This document shows positions 61,300 to 64,000 of a DNA stretch of 64,000 nucleotides, one piece after another. Under the pieces are notes generated by a model, which was given only the letters and a program-made list of their open reading frames with translations, had not been told where the DNA came from and did no database searches. The stretch is from contig OY987249.1 in NCBI GenBank assembly GCA_963920765.1, forward strand, positions 19,192,483 through 19,256,482. Reading direction: 5' to 3'. Position numbers and translations under genes: made by a program. Numbering within the stretch: position 1 is the first letter of the stretch; every line of letters begins with the position of its first letter. This stretch comes from Ulota crispa (taxonomy: Eukaryota > Streptophyta > Bryopsida > Orthotrichales > Orthotrichaceae).

Positions 61300-61480
61300 A
61301 GATATGGTTTATTATGGAAGGCAAAAAACAACCTAATTGAATGCACTCATATTTTTAAGTGACCCAAATTGTGAGAAGATTAATGAACATGATGTTAAAG
61401 TCACATGCAATCCTTCTTATGATTTTCATGAGGACAACATGCATTGTTGACTAGTGCAACTATTGGAAACAACATTAAAC
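61300..61480. repeat. Fragment of family-B element
   Basis: Central segment only (ATTTTTAAGTGACCC, CTTATGATTTTCATGAGGAC, GCATTGTTGACT) without recognisable ends. Boundaries are approximate. Confidence 0.5.
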
Positions 61481-61898
61481 TATGTGGACGCTTGTTACAT
61501 CATTGTAACCCTACTGTAAAGAGCACTCACAATGACTAGCTTAATATTTAGGGTTAAGAGAAGACTACTGGTGGACTATGAAAATTGTTCATGTTCATGC
61601 ACTGATGCTCTAGAACTCTTTGTATAGGACTCATAGAATATTGTACTTGCTTGTCATACAAGGTGTAGTTGCTTGTTGAACAAGCAACTTAGCTGTAAGA
61701 GGCTTTGTTCATGCAGTAATGACTTGCTTTACAAATAAGGTATTGACTCTCCTGCAACAATTCTCAAGAGTAGCTTCTCTCAATGCCTCCGCCCGTGCGG
61801 TCCTAAATTAATAATTTTATGACGTATCGTCATACTTTTGTTCATTCTTTTTGTAACATGGTAGCAAACTGACATTTAGATTAAATGTGATACATTAA

Positions 61899-62270
61899 CC
61901 CCTCAACGTCAAGGAGACAAAAATAACCTCCTCAAGCTTTGAAAAAAGATTTTGTGTTTCAAAAGAGAAGTGTTTTTTCATCTGATTTTTTTCTAGAAGT
62001 GATCATAAACACATTGTCCATCATGAAAGGCAAAAAATCACCTCATCAAATGCATTCACATTTTTAGGTAACTCAAATTGTGATAAGATGCAGAAACACG
62101 GTGTTAGACCCCAAGCTGCCCTTCTTACAATTTTTGTGAAGGCACCATGCACTATTGACTCCTGTAACTTTACGAAATAATATTATAATTGTTGAACATT
62201 GAGATGAGATGAAAAGTGTAAAGTACTATAGCCGAGCTGGTCACGGTGACCAGCCCGGCATTTAAGGGGT
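61899..62270. mobile_element. TTAA-flanked element, family B (inverted), 372 bp
   Basis: CCCCTCAACGTCAAGG... / ...CGGCATTTAAGGGG. Left TTAA at 61895-61898; the right flank has decayed to TAAA. Interior matches the 14.3-kb copy (GATCATAAACACAT, TTTTTAGGTAACTC). Confidence 0.75.
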
Positions 62271-62899
62271 AAACAGAATTTACAGATCTTCAGTAAATCA
62301 AGCCAGAAGAACCATACGGTTTGCTATGCTAATATCAATTACATATAAATTAGGCTTTCCACGTCTTAGATTTGTAGGCAGTGATATGAATTGGACACGT
62401 CTGAGAAGCTACCTGCTCCTCACCTTACTGAAATTCAAATGAGAAATTGTGCCCCATGAGCCTCCACTTCAAAAGTAATTTTACTCTTCTAGTTGATTTT
62501 TTAGATGAGTTTGTTGATGAATACATCTAAAAATCCGTTAATATTATTTAGGGCAGTGTAGAATCTTTTGCATTAGAATCTAGAATCTTTGTAGCACTGA
62601 AGAACATTCCTAAGCAACCTCTATGTCTAAATTAGAAAACATGCGTGAAGGTTACACGAATACTTCAATGAATATCAACATAGAAAGTCCAATTACATAA
62701 ATAGTTTATAAGAAACCTCTACGTCTAAATTAGAAGACATGAAAGTTACAAGAATACTCTAATGGATAGAAACATAGAAGGTCCATAATTACATAAATAG
62801 TCTATAGTGAAAATGTCTAAGAACAATGAGGCTAAAGCTGGGTCACATTACTTGTTAGAGGACAGCAACAAAAATACATAAGTCTGGTAAACTCCCTCC

Positions 62900-63420
62900 A
62901 TTGTGGTTTTAGACTAAGTCAAGGTCTCTAAATCCAGCTTTGAGTTCAGACTTTTCAAACTCAGCTTTTAGATGATAGATATTTGAAATTTACCCCTCCC
63001 TTGGTGTGCATATATCAACCCTGTGTGTGCTCATATAAGTTCCCATAAATAAACATGCACAAAATTTTGGTCACCTTAGCTACAAGGCCTACTTTTGATA
63101 TATGATGAGGCCCAAGGTCTAAGAAGAACTGGCAGCTAGAAATGAGAAAAACCGCTTGCAATTTGTAAACATCAAGTGAAAATCAAGTTGATTTTTTTTT
63201 AAAGTATAAAGTAGAGAAAACAACTAAAAAGATCCTTGATAAATGGGTTGGGAAATTGAAGGAAATCACTAAGAGGTCTCAAGTATTTCCCAAACTTTGA
63301 TGAAGCCTATTTTCAATACTTTGCAATTGTCAAACTTGTTATTGAAATATGACCAATTGACAGGCCTAATATTGATATTTTCCCATGAATAAAGTAGATA
63401 GCTCAAATTGCTACCTTCTC
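62900..63420 (-). repeat. Interspersed repeat family G, copy 2
   Basis: Inverted relative of 24020-24560 (AAATAAACATGCACAAAATTTTGG, then CCTACTTTTGATATATGATGAG). Confidence 0.6.
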
Positions 63421-63499
63421 ACATAAAGCTCCTATAGGTGTATGGGAAACTAATATGAAGTGGTTTTTGAATAGACCTCTTTAAGTCATTAAAAAAAAA

Positions 63500-63725
63500 G
63501 TGTATTCTATTGCAAGAGCCAATCATATTTCTCAATTTCGTCTCATATCTTTTAAATTGTAGGGGAACAGTTTGTGAGAGACCTAGAGTCACAAATAGGT
63601 ACCTACTATAAAATAATTGAAATTCATCAACAATTCAATGTAATACTTCAAAAAATAAAAAATAAAACATGTTACATTTGACATCTATTTCTCTTTGTCT
63701 AAAAATAAAACAAAAACTCCTATCT
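63500..63725. repeat. Truncated family-C fragment
   Basis: GCAAGAGCCAATCAT...ACATTTGACATCTATTTCTC resembles 53045-53225. No ends are visible and boundaries are approximate. Confidence 0.45.
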
Positions 63726-63813
63726 TAAAAAGCAAATAAGCTCTTAAGTTAAAAAATGCCATAACTTAGCTGACATCTTGCATCGTGTTATTTTATTGCA
63801 GAACAAAAGGGGC

Positions 63814-63820
63814 AAAAAAA
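63814..63820 (-). terminator. Pol III T-run downstream of tRNA-Arg
   Basis: Seven consecutive A on the plus strand, so T7 on the transcribed strand, 16 nt past the tRNA 3' end. This is a standard RNA polymerase III stop. Confidence 0.8.
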
Positions 63821-63836
63821 GTGAAAGATACAACTT

Positions 63837-63909
63837 CGCGCCAGGTAGGGGTCGAACCTACGACTTTCTGCTTAGGAAACAGACGCTCTATCCACTGAGC
63901 TACAGGCGC
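63837..63909 (-). tRNA. trnR-CCU: tRNA-Arg (CCT anticodon)
   Basis: 73-nt intronless cloverleaf reading AGG codons. Complement anticodon CCT is at 63876-63874 in the 7-nt loop TTCCTAA. D stem GCTC/GAGC, anticodon stem TCTGT/GCAGA (one G-T pair), and T stem GTAGG/CCTAC with loop TTCGACC are all formed. The acceptor stem GCGCCTG/CTGGCGC pairs except for a T-T mismatch at 6:67. Discriminator base is G; CCA is not encoded. The A and B box consensus regions are intact. Confidence 0.97.
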
Positions 63910-64000
63910 ACCTGCGAAGCCACTAGACCAGCGACTCCTTGATGGCTACGAGTTTCAGATAAAGCTATCTAAACTTTTGATAGAACGAAGCCACGTACAC

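Overview
The window is nuclear DNA from a green plant. It carries six spliced protein-coding genes, all with GT-AG introns, one tRNA gene and a very large load of DNA transposons. The protein set points to a streptophyte: a plastid-type aspartate aminotransferase, a chloroplast PSI-assembly-type TPR protein (PYG7/Ycf37), an ENTH protein, a type-II prohibitin, a CXE11-like carboxylesterase and a SOUL heme-binding protein. The AT-rich intergenic DNA, low gene density and a KDZ/Plavaka-type transposon suggest a non-seed plant, but that placement is inference and I cannot name the species.

Layout. 1-2.1 kb: repeats, including a Stowaway-like MITE broken by a CACTA-type mini-element. 2.1-5.8 kb (-): aspartate aminotransferase, 11 exons. 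5.8-9.3 kb: GC-rich promoter, then a nested pair of TTAA-flanked elements and a Tourist-like MITE. 9.35-12.36 kb (-): PYG7-like TPR protein, 4 exons. 12.4-15.6 kb: intergenic with TTAA elements. 15.65-18.6 kb (-): ENTH-domain protein, 5 exons, with introns 3 and 4 packed with MITEs. 18.6-29.5 kb: a run of abutting MITEs, a long (TA)n/(GATA)n satellite and a decayed KDZ-type transposase. 29.5-31.1 kb (+): prohibitin, 5 exons. 31.9-49 kb: TTAA elements, a hAT pseudogene, a 4.1 kb PIF/Harbinger element with both inverted ends, A-rich satellites and a long foldback. 49.16-50.72 kb (+): carboxylesterase, 2 exons. 50.7-58.5 kb: more MITEs, one a near-complete hairpin with arms of about 345 bp. 58.5-60.1 kb (+): SOUL protein, 3 exons, behind a cluster of ACGTG boxes. 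63.84-63.91 kb (-): tRNA-Arg(CCT).

The genes are independent housekeeping or metabolic genes and show no sign of working as a cluster. The most unusual signal is a set of at least a dozen non-autonomous elements, in several sequence families, that begin CCC(C/T)T..., end ...(A/G)GGG and are flanked on both sides by TTAA. These are the hallmarks of piggyBac-type transposition. In one case an element sits inside the TTAA formed by the terminal repeat of an older one. No transposase for them is visible here.
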